Assembly (NCBI GenBank): GCA_964387205.1
Contig: CAYLVY010000002.1
Coordinates: forward strand, 25,018 to 89,017
DNA length: 64,000 bases
Reading direction: 5' to 3'
Source: CAIVAT01 sp964387205
GTDB lineage: Bacteria > Bacteroidota > Bacteroidia > Bacteroidales > FEN-979
The notes under the pieces are model-generated. The model did no database searches, was not told the DNA's origin, and saw nothing but the letters and a program-made list of their open reading frames with translations. Each line of letters opens with the position of its first letter. The stretch's first letter is position 1. Below, piece after piece: positions 1 to 6,756 of this stretch. A program made the position numbers and the translations under genes.

Positions 1-362
1 GCAACAGAAAGCTGTCCGATCAATGTAAACTGCTGACTTAGCCGGTGGTATAGTACCCCGTCGCGCAGCCTTAACATGTATCCTCCCGAAACAGAATTAT
101 TTAAGCCGGTTTTGCGGGAAACGGATAGCGCATAATCCGACAATAATAGTTCAGTTTTCCGGATAATGGATTCCCCTGAAACCCCGTTCCAGATACGGAG
201 CCTGGCTTCTACCTTCACACTGATCCGCCAGTCGCGGTTTAATCCTTTGCTGAAATGAAGTGCCGGTAAAAAACCAGCCTGCCAGGTATCCTGCGACCGT
301 GATGGCTGGACACAGATAAACAGCAGCAGAGCCGTGCACCATTTTATCAGATCAGTCTTCAA
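1..362 (-). CDS. DUF2490-like outer-membrane protein, 3' end outside window
   Basis: The frame stays open from about 362 to the window edge and reads as an exported protein: a hydrophobic leader (LLLFICVQPSRSQ), then short amphipathic strands with Trp and Arg (WRISVKVEARLRIW), as in DUF2490 proteins, which are predicted outer-membrane beta-barrels. No ATG exists in this frame near the beginning. The best start is a TTG at 362 that overlaps the last 11 bases of the upstream gene, giving MKTDLIKW, so translation is probably coupled. It is the third gene of an operon with the ferritin-like and PepSY-like genes. Only about 120 codons are visible. The fit to DUF2490 is from memory of the family pattern, and function is unknown. 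Confidence 0.6.
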   Translation of the reverse strand, partial: MKTDLIKWCTALLLFICVQPSRSQDTWQAGFLPALHFSKGLNRDWRISVKVEARLRIWNGVSGESIIRKTELLLSDYALSVSRKTGLNNSVSGGYMLRLRDGVLYHRLSQQFTLIGQLSV

Positions 363-930
363 GATTGTCGGTGTTTTTTGGCATGATCTCGTCACGGCGA
401 AGGATAGCACCATCATCTCCGGTAGTCAGTTCAAACATCCTGACATGACCGGCCGACCGGCAATGATAAACGATCTCAAAGTTTATCCTGACCTCCGGCA
501 GCGGGTCGTGGGTGATGATGCACTCCCGCAACAAATCCATACTGCCGGAATATTGGATCTGGACCTTTTTTATCCGGTAATTGCGGCATCCGGATGAGAG
601 CTGTGCAAGTAACTTCTCCCGGGCGCCCCCTGGCAAATCCTGCATGGATGCCAGCAGTTCAACATCCTCGAGGTTTCCCAGGGAGTCGAATTCCACACTG
701 TATTGATTTTCACCGATCCGGAATTTCGCTTCTACCGTCCACCTTGTGAGTCCCTCCTCCTTGTACCACCTTACTTTTCCGGTCTCAGGGAGGGATCTTA
801 TAAATTGAAGGGCGCGGTCAGGCACTTTTTTCCCGTGCAGCCGGTATTCCTTTTCAAATTTCTTCTGCGGAAATGCATGACCGGCCGCAATTACAAATGC
901 AAATAACAACGACAGGTGTCTGATCGGCAT
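352..930 (-). CDS. exported PepSY-like protein
   Basis: This is a 192-residue protein with a clear signal peptide (MPIRHLSLLFAFVIAAGHAF, cleavage probably near residue 20). Two stretches of the form charged-WTVEAKFRIGENQYSVEFDSLGNL and IQYSG...VRINFEIVYHC resemble the repeated beta-alpha-beta PepSY-like units of Bacteroidetes exported proteins. It is likely periplasmic. It starts one base after the stop of the upstream ferritin-like gene and overlaps the downstream DUF2490-like gene, so the three form one transcript. PepSY-like proteins are often predicted to be inhibitors or ligand-binding proteins, but no substrate can be named here. Confidence 0.65.
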   Translation of the reverse strand: MPIRHLSLLFAFVIAAGHAFPQKKFEKEYRLHGKKVPDRALQFIRSLPETGKVRWYKEEGLTRWTVEAKFRIGENQYSVEFDSLGNLEDVELLASMQDLPGGAREKLLAQLSSGCRNYRIKKVQIQYSGSMDLLRECIITHDPLPEVRINFEIVYHCRSAGHVRMFELTTGDDGAILRRDEIMPKNTDNLED

Positions 931-931
931 C

Positions 932-1444
932 TTACATCCTGAGTTTTCGCATATCTTCCTTCATCCGGTTAAGGTCGTTGAGCCAGTCCTCAATATCCTG
1001 TTCATGTTCCAGTTCCTCGTTCAGGATGGCAACGGCCATCTGGTGGGTGGAGTGATCCTTACCGGATGTAAAATCGGCTATTTCCTTATATCTGTTGATG
1101 GCGCAGCGCTCTCCGCGGAGATTCTGCTCCAGGATTGCCTCTACATAAGGATTGTCAGGCTCTTCGTAATCGCAACGGCTGAACTTCGGCCATTCCGAAG
1201 GGTTCAGCAACGGGGTACCTCCCAATTGAATGATCCGGTTGACCACCAGTTCGGCATGGCTCAACTCCTGGGTGGCGTGGAGCAGTAGCTCGGGTTCAAT
1301 CTCGCTGCGCATCGGGCCTTCCATCAGGCGGGCGCCAATCCAGTACTGGTAATAGGCCAGCCACTCTTCGGCCAGGGCTTCATTCAACATCCTGAGTAAT
1401 TCAGTCTTGTCAATGTCTAAAATTTCAATGGCATGTTTTCCCAT
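932..1444 (-). CDS. Dps-like ferritin (DPSL/thioferritin type)
   Basis: This is a 170-residue four-helix ferritin-fold protein. Ferroxidase-type residues are visible in EALAEEWLAYYQYW, ATQELSHAELV and LNEELEHEQDIEDWL (E..E..H pattern). Two cysteines, in FSRCDYEEP and GERCAINRY, lie next to the predicted metal site, which is the mark of Dps-like thioferritins described in Bacteroides and archaea. These proteins bind iron, consume peroxide and shield DNA during oxidative stress in the cytoplasm. The ATG at 1444 is chosen because the residues further upstream are antisense to the DUF134 gene and do not match a ferritin. The gene diverges from the DUF134 regulator across an 85-base gap. Confidence 0.85.
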   Translation of the reverse strand: MGKHAIEILDIDKTELLRMLNEALAEEWLAYYQYWIGARLMEGPMRSEIEPELLLHATQELSHAELVVNRIIQLGGTPLLNPSEWPKFSRCDYEEPDNPYVEAILEQNLRGERCAINRYKEIADFTSGKDHSTHQMAVAILNEELEHEQDIEDWLNDLNRMKEDMRKLRM

Positions 1445-1477
1445 AATATTTAGTTTTTGAATGTTGATTTGATTTTT

Positions 1478-1485
1478 CAAAAATA
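1478..1485 (-). promoter_or_regulatory. possible -7 element for the ferritin-like operon
   Basis: The minus strand reads TATTTTTG, a match to the Bacteroidetes -7 consensus TAnnTTTG, about 33 bases before the ferritin start. A TTTG lies upstream, but only 12 bases away instead of about 19-20, so the match is partial. Confidence 0.3.
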
Positions 1486-1515
1486 ACGAAAACGAACCAA
1501 AGTTCATAAATTTTG

Positions 1516-1523
1516 TATTTTTG
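1516..1523 (+). promoter_or_regulatory. possible -7 element for the DUF134 gene
   Basis: TATTTTTG matches the Bacteroidetes -7 consensus and ends 7 bases before the ATG at 1530, implying a nearly leaderless transcript. No good -33 TTTG is present at the usual spacing. Confidence 0.3.
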
Positions 1524-1529
1524 TCACCT

Positions 1530-2126
1530 ATGCCCCGCCCAAAAAGAAAACGGACCATAAGCAGGCCTCCTGTGATGGAAGGCTTTAAACCATTCGGTTC
1601 TCCCATTTCCGATCTGGAACCCGTTATCCTGTTCTTCGAGGAATATGAAGCCATCCGGTTGCTGGATTACTTAGGGTTGAACCAGGAGGAGGCGGCCAAT
1701 GCCATGTCGGTTTCGCGTCCAACCCTGACCCGGATCTACGAAAAGGCACGGAGGTCGGTTGCTGAAGCCTTCATGGAGGGAAAAGCCATCTTTATCGAGG
1801 GAGGGGATTACCACACCGAAGATTGCTGGTATCGATGCAGCGCCTGTTACAAACTCATTATCAGTAAGGATAAGGCCCATGCCTGTCCCTATTGCAGATC
1901 AAATGACATTCGGCTTATCAACACAGGGACATCATGCAGTTGTATGAAGGAATCTGACGAGGACGAAGGGTTCTGCATTTGCCTCACGTGCCAGACGCGG
2001 ATCCCGCATGAACCAGGAGTGCCGTGCCGGGAGAAAAAATGTCCGTCATGCGGCAATTCTATGATGCGGGAGAATAGTTATCACCACAAGCTTTACCTTA
2101 GCAAGAGCAGGATACCCGGTCAATAG
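1530..2126 (+). CDS. DUF134 helix-turn-helix protein with Cys-rich tail
   Basis: The 198-residue protein starts MPRPKRKRTISRPP, the typical DUF134 N-terminus, followed by EEYEAIRLLDYLGLNQEEAA and a sigma-70-region-4-like helix-turn-helix (about residues 48-75, VSRPTLTRIYEKARRS). The second half carries 13 cysteines from residue 99 to 174 in CxxC or CxC pairs (CSAC, CPYC, CSC, CICLTC, CPSC), so it probably binds two or three zinc ions or an iron-sulfur cluster. Most DUF134 proteins are shorter. It is divergent from the thioferritin operon, which makes a metal- or redox-responsive regulator of that operon plausible. A TTG nine bases upstream is an alternative start, but the ATG at 1530 gives the family N-terminus. 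Confidence 0.8.
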   Translation: MPRPKRKRTISRPPVMEGFKPFGSPISDLEPVILFFEEYEAIRLLDYLGLNQEEAANAMSVSRPTLTRIYEKARRSVAEAFMEGKAIFIEGGDYHTEDCWYRCSACYKLIISKDKAHACPYCRSNDIRLINTGTSCSCMKESDEDEGFCICLTCQTRIPHEPGVPCREKKCPSCGNSMMRENSYHHKLYLSKSRIPGQ

Positions 2127-2130
2127 TGTC

Positions 2131-2565
2131 TCAGCGCCCCCCTTTCATTGCGGTGTGAATGTCATCACGAAGGGCCATCCGGAATTTTCCCGGATTGTCC
2201 TGTGCATTCGAAAAAGCAAAACCGGTCAGGTCTTTTTTCACCTCCTTTCCTCCGGAATAGGATACCAGATACAGCGCCTGGGCATTGATATCGAACCTTG
2301 CAATGGTGGCTGCAAACTTCGGATCAGCCGTGTTGATAACCTGAAACCGGAGGAGACCGTCTTTAATGGCAGCGGAAAACTCGGTCTGCACCAGTTTCCG
2401 GGTGTGCTCTTCGATCGACTGATCGATCGGACATCGCTCAGAAGTGTGAAAATAGAATAACTCGGTAACCGGTTTTACGCTCTCCGGCGCTTTCTTCTGG
2501 GCAAATACCGGTGAAGAACACGAAAGTATCATCCAGCCGGCCAGGAACAATATAATGTAATGCAT
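2131..2565 (-). CDS. ArsF-like exported thioredoxin-fold protein
   Basis: A 144-residue protein with a hydrophobic leader ending ILSCSS, so it may be a lipoprotein or be cleaved after FAQ. The segment ELFYFHTSERCPIDQSIEEH resembles the start of the nitrophenyl-compound nitroreductase ArsF family, where FHxxxRCxxC begins a thioredoxin-like fold. Here the second cysteine position is aspartate (Cys45, Asp48), so a classical CxxC dithiol is absent. The later part (ALYLVSYSGGKEVKKDLTGF) fits strands of the same fold. The start at 2565 is used because it opens the signal sequence. It diverges from the DsrC cluster, and its real substrate is unknown. Confidence 0.6.
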   Translation of the reverse strand: MHYIILFLAGWMILSCSSPVFAQKKAPESVKPVTELFYFHTSERCPIDQSIEEHTRKLVQTEFSAAIKDGLLRFQVINTADPKFAATIARFDINAQALYLVSYSGGKEVKKDLTGFAFSNAQDNPGKFRMALRDDIHTAMKGGR

Positions 2566-2573
2566 TTTTTTTT

Positions 2574-2582
2574 GCAAAAATA
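2574..2582 (-). promoter_or_regulatory. possible -7 element for the ArsF-like gene
   Basis: TATTTTTGC on the minus strand matches TAnnTTTGY and ends 8 bases before the ATG at 2565. No clear -33 element was found. Confidence 0.3.
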
Positions 2583-2769
2583 ACAAAGAATAGTGATATT
2601 TATGCGATATGTCGCCGCATTTTTGATTTCTGATATTTAGAGCCGTTTTAAACACCTTTTTTCATACTTTAGCGGTCCTGTAATCAGAACTTCCCGAATA
2701 TAACCAACATGGACGCGGAGAAGCATATAGAGCCACCGCTGCGTGCAAACACAACAACCTGTATCCGAC

Positions 2770-3087
2770 ATGGCAACATTGGAAATAGAAGGAAAAGTCT
2801 TCGAAGTTGACGGTGATGGATTTCTGTCAGATCCCTCGCTGTGGAATGAAGAGGTAGCCCGGTTATTCGCCCTTTACGACGGTATTGCCGATCTGAACGA
2901 CCGGCATTGGTCTATTGTGAAGGTCATACGCAACCATTTTGAAGAAAAAGGAAATGCCCCGATGATCCGGACAATATGTCAGGAAACCGGCATCAAACTT
3001 CGTGAAATCTACGAATTATTCCCGTTAGGGCCGGCCCGTGGCGCCTGCCGGGTTGCCGGTCTTCCCAAACCCGACGGATGCGTCTGA
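2770..3087 (+). CDS. dsrC: DsrC-family sulfur carrier with both conserved cysteines
   Basis: A 105-residue protein covering the whole DsrC/TusE family: IEGKVFEVDGDGFLSDPSLW, NDRHWSIVKVIRNHF and the C-terminal arm GPARGACRVAGLPKPDGCV. The penultimate Cys104 and Cys93, 11 residues apart, are both present. Two cysteines mark DsrC proteins able to form an intramolecular disulfide or carry a trisulfide; the tRNA-thiolation protein TusE keeps only the last one. It is followed 11 bases later by a DsrM/NarI-like membrane gene and a DsrK/HdrD-like gene, the usual redox partners of DsrC. Start 2770 (MATLEIEG) fits the family; an in-frame GTG 27 bases upstream is less likely. Confidence 0.9.
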   Translation: MATLEIEGKVFEVDGDGFLSDPSLWNEEVARLFALYDGIADLNDRHWSIVKVIRNHFEEKGNAPMIRTICQETGIKLREIYELFPLGPARGACRVAGLPKPDGCV

Positions 3088-3097
3088 TATCCATGCT

Positions 3098-3718
3098 ATG
3101 TTCTGGTATCATTACCTCTCCTTATTTGCGCTGCTTACCTGCCTGGTGGCTTTGGGCTACCACCTGATCCGGGTGATCCGTGCCGGAAGACCGCAAGACT
3201 GGTCTCAACCGGTCGGGAATGTTACGGCTTCGGTGGTCTATTCGTTCACGGGCGCCATGAGCCCTGCAAAAAAGGAGTCGGCCTATCTGCATCTGCCAAC
3301 CTATACTGCCGGCATGATTTATCATCTCGGCACTTTTCTGGCTATTGCCCTCTTTTTCATCTTTATACTAAAATTCCCAAAACATTACGTGCTGTGCATC
3401 ATCCTGGCATCTGTCCTGGCCGTTTCTTCTCTCTGCGGGATTGGCATACTGATCAAAAGAATGGTAAAGCCATCCCTGCGGTCACTATCCTCCCCGGATG
3501 ACTATATTTCCAACGTACTGGTGACCCTTTTCCAGGCATGTACAGTCATGATGCTACTGTTGCCGGACACAGAAGCGGTCTATTTTGTGATCACCGCTTT
3601 GCTCCTTTTTTACATTCCTGCCGGAAAATTGAGACATGCCATCTATTTTTTTGCGGCGAGGTATCACCTGGGGGTTTTCTTCGGGCACCGCAATGTCTGG
3701 CCTCCAAAACCACTATAA
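3098..3718 (+). CDS. NarI/DsrM-like membrane cytochrome b subunit
   Basis: The 206-residue protein has about five hydrophobic segments (near residues 4-24, 72-92, 96-118, 142-160 and 162-180). Histidines lie in or beside them (GYHLIRV, MIYHLGTF, KLRHAIYFFAARYHLG), and the last motif is typical of NarI/DsrM-type diheme quinone-linked subunits. It probably takes electrons from, or gives them to, the menaquinone pool. It ends 8 bases before the HdrD/DsrK-like gene, so the pair would form a DsrMK-like membrane complex acting on DsrC. The start at 3098 begins at the first membrane helix. Heme ligands are inferred, not proven. Confidence 0.75.
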   Translation: MFWYHYLSLFALLTCLVALGYHLIRVIRAGRPQDWSQPVGNVTASVVYSFTGAMSPAKKESAYLHLPTYTAGMIYHLGTFLAIALFFIFILKFPKHYVLCIILASVLAVSSLCGIGILIKRMVKPSLRSLSSPDDYISNVLVTLFQACTVMMLLLPDTEAVYFVITALLLFYIPAGKLRHAIYFFAARYHLGVFFGHRNVWPPKPL

Positions 3719-3726
3719 CACTGCCG

Positions 3727-4587
3727 ATGAGCCACCCGGAAAATGACAAACTGAATAAGGCCCTTTCGGTTTTTGGCAACCCGAACGACGGAAAATTGCT
3801 GACACATCTCAACAGTTGTGTCCATTGCGGGTTGTGTGCCGAAAGTTGTCTTTACTTTACCGCTACCGGTGATACCCGGTTCACACCCGCCCGAAAAGTG
3901 GAACTGGTCAGTTCCATTTACAGGCGATATGGTACGGTAACCGGCAAATACTTTCCGTGGCTTGTCAATGCCAGGGAGCTGGACGATCAGACCCTTGAAG
4001 AGCTGACCGACCAGCTATTCGGCGCCTGCACCATCTGCGGACGTTGCACCCTCCACTGCTCGATCGGAATCGATATCGGCTATCTGGTCCGGACCGGGCG
4101 CCGGATGTTGTCGGAACTCGACATGGTCCCGAAAACCCTTCAATCTACCGTCGATGCCGCAGTTGAAACCGGCAACAACATGGCCATCACCAAAGAGGAG
4201 TTTGTCTCCACCATCCGGTGGATGGAAGAGGAACTTCAGGATGAAACCGGTGATCCTAAAGCCACCATCCCACTGGACGAACCCGGTAAAAAAGTTTTAT
4301 ATACCCTGAACCCGAGGGAGCCAAAATTTTTTCCCCTGTCGATATCCGCGATGGCCAAGATATTTTATGCCGCAGGCGAAAGCTGGACTTTGTCGACACG
4401 GATGTATGATGTTACCAATTATGCCTATTTTAGTGGAAACCAGGATGAGGCAGCGCTGATTGCGCAGCGTTTAAAAGAAGAAGCCCTTTCGATGCAGGCC
4501 AGTCAGGTTGTCCTGGCCGAGTGCGGCCACGGTTCGAGGGCCTTCCGGTGGGAAGGGCCCAATTATCTCCGAAGCAATGCCATTTGA
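3727..4587 (+). CDS. HdrD/DsrK-like Fe-S protein, N-terminal part (frameshifted)
   Basis: The 286-residue frame has two [4Fe-4S] motifs, CVHCGLCAESC (residues 31-41) and CTICGRCTLHC (101-111), then the first half of a CCG-type domain ending VVLAECGHGSRAFRWEGPNY. It then stops after an unrelated tail at 4587. The missing C-terminal CCG domain continues in the next frame from about 4568. The family is the catalytic subunit of heterodisulfide reductase and DsrMK complexes, which reduces disulfides or trisulfides with a special [4Fe-4S] cluster; DsrC is the expected substrate. The break is one extra base or two missing bases near 4561-4570, from either a sequencing or assembly error or a real mutation. 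Confidence 0.8.
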   Translation: MSHPENDKLNKALSVFGNPNDGKLLTHLNSCVHCGLCAESCLYFTATGDTRFTPARKVELVSSIYRRYGTVTGKYFPWLVNARELDDQTLEELTDQLFGACTICGRCTLHCSIGIDIGYLVRTGRRMLSELDMVPKTLQSTVDAAVETGNNMAITKEEFVSTIRWMEEELQDETGDPKATIPLDEPGKKVLYTLNPREPKFFPLSISAMAKIFYAAGESWTLSTRMYDVTNYAYFSGNQDEAALIAQRLKEEALSMQASQVVLAECGHGSRAFRWEGPNYLRSNAI

Positions 4588-5020
4588 GACCATCACTTCA
4601 GTTGAACTAATCGCCGGGTATATGCGGGAGGGAAAAATAAAGACCGATCCAGGCAAAATAACCCAGGCTGTTACCCTTCACGACCCATGTAACCTGGTTC
4701 GCAGCGGAGGCATAGTGGAGGAACAACGTTATATATTGAGACAGTTTATCGGCGATTTCCGGGAGATGGCGCCGTACGGAATTGACAACTACTGCTGTGG
4801 GGGCGGAGGAGGTCAGCTTGCCATGAGCGAATACAATGAACGACGGATGACCATAGCCGGGGTTAAAGCCGATCAGATCAAAAAAACCGGCGCCCGGATT
4901 GTCGTTACCCCTTGTCATAATTGCGTCGATCAGTTAATCCAGACCAATCAGGCTTACCGGCTTGGTGTGCAGATTAAAACCCTTGCCGAGGTCGTCGCCG
5001 ATGCCTTGATCCTGACCTGA
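4568..5020 (+). CDS. HdrD/DsrK-like Fe-S protein, C-terminal CCG part (frameshifted)
   Basis: This frame continues the family from SEAMPFETITSVELIAGYMR through LHDPCNLVRSGG, NYCCGGGGGQLAMSE and VVTPCHNCVDQL. Together these form a complete CCG signature (C, CCG, CxxC) that binds the noncubane cluster in heterodisulfide reductases. Open frame extends back to an ATG at 4508, but residues before about 4562 are shadow of the upstream frame and have no family character. An internal ATG at 4577 could start a separate subunit if the split is genuine. It is followed 24 bases later by a cysteine desulfurase gene. Confidence 0.8.
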   Translation, partial: SEAMPFETITSVELIAGYMREGKIKTDPGKITQAVTLHDPCNLVRSGGIVEEQRYILRQFIGDFREMAPYGIDNYCCGGGGGQLAMSEYNERRMTIAGVKADQIKKTGARIVVTPCHNCVDQLIQTNQAYRLGVQIKTLAEVVADALILT

Positions 5021-5044
5021 TTCAACTTCCTATTTTAACCGCAT

Positions 5045-6205
5045 ATGAGTAAACTCATCTATCTTGACAATTCTGCTACCACTTTCCCCAAACCGGATGT
5101 GGTATATGACTTCATGTGTAACTTTTACCGTGATCACGGTGTGAATCCCGGCCGCTCCGGTTTCGATGCCGCCATCGAGACCGAGGAGGTAGTGCACTCC
5201 ACCCGGAAGATGCTGACCGATCTTTTCAATGGCGACGATCCCAACCGGCTGACTTTCAGTTACAATGCCAGTGATTCGCTCAATATGGTACTGATGGGAC
5301 TGGCCCGACCGGGTGATCATGTGGTGACTACCATGCTGGAGCACAACTCGGTGCTGAGGCCGTTGCATCACCTGATGATCGACAAGGTAGTGGAGTTGAC
5401 CCATGTTCCGTTCGACAGTTACGGTTATGTAGATCCGGAAGATATCCGCAAAGCGATCCGGAAAAACACCCGCATGGTGGTGGTAAACCACAGTTCCAAT
5501 GTGATCGGAACGGTTCAGCCGATTGCCGAAATCGGAAAAGTGTGCCGTGAAGCCGGGGTATATTTTGTGGTGGACAGCAGTCAGAGCGCCGGCGCCATCC
5601 CGATCGACATTAAGGCGATGAATATTGACGTGCTGGTTTTCACCGGTCATAAATGCCTGATGGGCCCCACCGGGATCGGCGGTTCATATGTCGGGGAGGA
5701 GGTGCCGGTGCGGGGCACCCGGTTTGGGGGCACAGGGGTGCGGTCGGCCCAGAAAACCCATCTGGAGGAATTTCCGTACCGGCTGGAATGCGGCACACTC
5801 AATTTGCTGGGAGTTGCCGGACTCCATGCCGGTGTAAAATGGGTTACGGAGCAGGGTATTGAAAACCTTCACCGGAAGGAGATTGCCTTGTGGGACCGAC
5901 TCCGGAAAGGGGTACAGGAAATCGCTAATGTAGTCACTTATTGCGCCCACAGTCCTGAAAACCAAAATCCGGTTCTAAGCCTGAACGTCAACGGATTTGA
6001 ATCGGGAGACGTGGGTACCATGCTGGATGTGGATTACAATATAGCCTGCCGGACAGGATTGCAATGTGCCCCGCTGGTGCACGTTGGCATCGGAACGGAT
6101 AAAATTCACGGGACGGTAAGGCTCAGCATTGGCCCGTTCAATACCGGGGAGCACATTGATGCAGCAATCCTCGCTATCGGGGAGATCGCTTCCATTCGCA
6201 AATAA
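5045..6205 (+). CDS. class V aminotransferase, cysteine desulfurase type
   Basis: A 386-residue PLP enzyme. It begins IYLDNSATTFPKP and has the conserved HNSVLRP, VDSSQSAGAIPID and the Schiff-base lysine in FTGHKCLMGPTG. The C-terminal part contains CRTGLQCAPLVH, which places a cysteine in the loop that accepts sulfur as persulfide in NifS/SufS enzymes. It probably takes sulfur from L-cysteine, releasing alanine. It is the last gene of the dsrC-dsrM-dsrK-like cluster on the same strand, so a natural reading is that it loads sulfur for DsrC. Selenocysteine lyase or another sulfur-transfer role cannot be excluded. Confidence 0.85.
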   Translation: MSKLIYLDNSATTFPKPDVVYDFMCNFYRDHGVNPGRSGFDAAIETEEVVHSTRKMLTDLFNGDDPNRLTFSYNASDSLNMVLMGLARPGDHVVTTMLEHNSVLRPLHHLMIDKVVELTHVPFDSYGYVDPEDIRKAIRKNTRMVVVNHSSNVIGTVQPIAEIGKVCREAGVYFVVDSSQSAGAIPIDIKAMNIDVLVFTGHKCLMGPTGIGGSYVGEEVPVRGTRFGGTGVRSAQKTHLEEFPYRLECGTLNLLGVAGLHAGVKWVTEQGIENLHRKEIALWDRLRKGVQEIANVVTYCAHSPENQNPVLSLNVNGFESGDVGTMLDVDYNIACRTGLQCAPLVHVGIGTDKIHGTVRLSIGPFNTGEHIDAAILAIGEIASIRK

Positions 6206-6228
6206 CGACCCTACGGGATTCCTTGCGG

Positions 6229-6756
6229 TCATTCTTCTTCCTCTGCCAGCGGAAGGGTGAAAATAAAGGTGCTTCCCTCTCCGGGCTTACTTTCAGCCCG
6301 GATACTGCCACCGTTTTTGGTGATGAATTCATGGCACAGCAACAAACCGAGACCGCTTCCTTTCTCGTTTTCCGTACCTGTGGTCGTGTTTACCGATTCG
6401 ATCCGGAACAGTTTCGACACCTCGGCCGGGGTCATACCGATTCCTGTATCGGCCACTGAAACCTCTGCCATTTTTGCTTTTCTGACAGCGGTAATCTCAA
6501 CCTCACCATTGAAACCGGTATATTTCAGAGCGTTGCTGATCAGGTTTCGTATCACTGCAGCCACCATATTTTCATCGGCAAAAACCCTGATGGTCTCCTC
6601 CACCTCACAGTTCATCCTGATCCTCTTATGATAAGCGGATGCACCGAATGTGTCAGTTTCCGTCTGAATGATAGCACTTAGAGACAACGCTCCCGGTTTG
6701 AACGGCATCTTTCCGTTCTGAATTCTTGCCCATTCCAGCAGGTTTTCGGCCAACCT
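6229..6756 (-). CDS. PAS histidine kinase, C-terminal ATPase part (after in-frame stop)
   Basis: This is the continuation, in the same frame, of the kinase encoded at 6757-7737, separated only by a TAA codon at 6759-6757. It holds the end of the dimerisation helix (LAENLLEWARIQNGKMPF) and a full HATPase domain: N box VIRNLISNALKYTG, G1 box VADTGIGMTP and G2 box GSGLGLLLCHEF. A TTG at 6753 could restart translation, but a kinase ATPase domain without its histidine would be inactive on its own. The gene converges on the cysteine desulfurase gene with a gap of 23 bases. Confidence 0.7.
   Translation of the reverse strand, partial: RLAENLLEWARIQNGKMPFKPGALSLSAIIQTETDTFGASAYHKRIRMNCEVEETIRVFADENMVAAVIRNLISNALKYTGFNGEVEITAVRKAKMAEVSVADTGIGMTPAEVSKLFRIESVNTTTGTENEKGSGLGLLLCHEFITKNGGSIRAESKPGEGSTFIFTLPLAEEEE

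Noticed and set aside
151..342. 63-residue ORF on the minus strand starting MVHGSAAV
   Set aside because: It is a shadow of the DUF2490-like frame, which has a signal peptide and stays open to the window edge.
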